Part shown: positions 6,988 through 7,091 of the stretch, in pieces
Layout: every line of letters starts with the position of its first letter
Numbering within the stretch: position 1 is the first letter of the stretch
From: CAZILN01 sp964540005
GTDB lineage: Bacteria; Bacteroidota; Bacteroidia; Bacteroidales; SM23-62
Direction of reading: 5' to 3'
NCBI GenBank assembly: GCA_964540005.1
Contig: CAZILN010000403.1
Span: 1-7,091, forward strand
Length of the DNA stretch: 7,091 bases
Program-made: the position numbers and the translations under genes
Notes under the pieces: model-generated
What the model was told of the DNA's origin: nothing
The model's database searches: none
What the model saw: the letters and a program-made list of their open reading frames with translations, nothing else

Positions 6988-7091
6988 TCAAATATTCCAC
7001 AATTCAATTTCGCTAATCAAATTTCCTGTTACTTCAGCCAGATCCTGATACATATTTAGCAATATTGGGCCTGATTTTGCTATTTTGTTTG
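6988..7091 (-). CDS. Possible C-terminal end of an upstream gene, cut by the window edge
   Basis: One minus-strand frame is open from the window edge to a TGA at 6988-6990. It encodes about 33 residues of plausible amphipathic-helix composition, ending SEIELWNI. The same frame continues past the TGA for 13 codons (EYPETERLLQVIL) to a TAA at 6946-6948. The stretch is too short for family assignment, and an open frame of this length can arise by chance in AT-rich DNA. The orientation matches the other genes and the position fits a gene upstream of the transporter. An intact gene ending at the first stop and a gene with a nonsense change are both possible. Confidence 0.3.
   Translation of the reverse strand, partial: NKIAKSGPILLNMYQDLAEVTGNLISEIELWNI
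6989..7021 (-). promoter_or_regulatory. Candidate Bacteroidota-type promoter for the transporter gene
   Basis: On the minus strand TTTG (7021-7018) lies 21 bp before AATATTTG (6996-6989). This resembles the Bacteroidota sigma-ABfr pattern of TTTG near -33 and TAnnTTTG near -7, with one mismatch at the first base of the second element. It would give a leader of roughly 100 nt that includes the inverted repeat next to the ATG. It overlaps the possible end of the upstream gene. The motif is short in AT-rich DNA. Confidence 0.25.

Overview
The window reads as a chromosomal segment of a Bacteroidota bacterium, possibly a marine or anaerobic Bacteroidales or Marinilabiliales relative. This is inferred from the protein styles: a secreted WD40-caspase, a PQQ-type propeller, and a fucose-permease-like MFS carrier with the 'VINPLLRIAGGEEHFAFNS' signature. 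None of the three start codons has a Shine-Dalgarno sequence, which is common in that phylum. Base composition is moderate in the genes and very AT-rich between them. No mobile element, RNA gene or CRISPR array is visible.

All three complete genes lie on the minus strand, so they are read from right to left. At the right edge (about 6988-7091) is what may be the C-terminal tail of a further minus-strand gene. Next is a 12-TM MFS transporter of the fucose:H+ symporter type (5622-6881). An AT-rich gap of 330 bp (5292-5621) follows, with no convincing gene. Then comes a secreted 628-residue PQQ-like beta-propeller protein (3405-5291), followed by a strong terminator-like hairpin (3351-3381). The last gene is a secreted 1068-residue protein (124-3330) with two WD40 propellers, an Ig-like module and a C-terminal caspase-like (peptidase C14) domain with an intact His/Cys dyad. 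Positions 1-123 hold only the 3' flank of that gene, with a GC-rich hairpin.

The most interesting unit is the adjacent pair of propeller protein and propeller-caspase. Both carry signal peptides, so the pair is predicted to act outside the cytoplasm. Both also have an alanine-rich, helix-like insertion inside a propeller that starts with a similar AAK(I/V)A motif. A hairpin with a perfect 11-bp stem and a U-rich tail sits between the genes, 20 nt before the caspase start codon. The caspase may therefore be expressed at a reduced level by read-through from the propeller gene. A sensor/protease pair is a reasonable hypothesis, but nothing in the window proves that the two proteins interact. The transporter is separated from them by the AT-rich gap and is probably functionally unrelated. 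Its own oddity is the loss of both acidic residues that are central to proton coupling in E. coli FucP.
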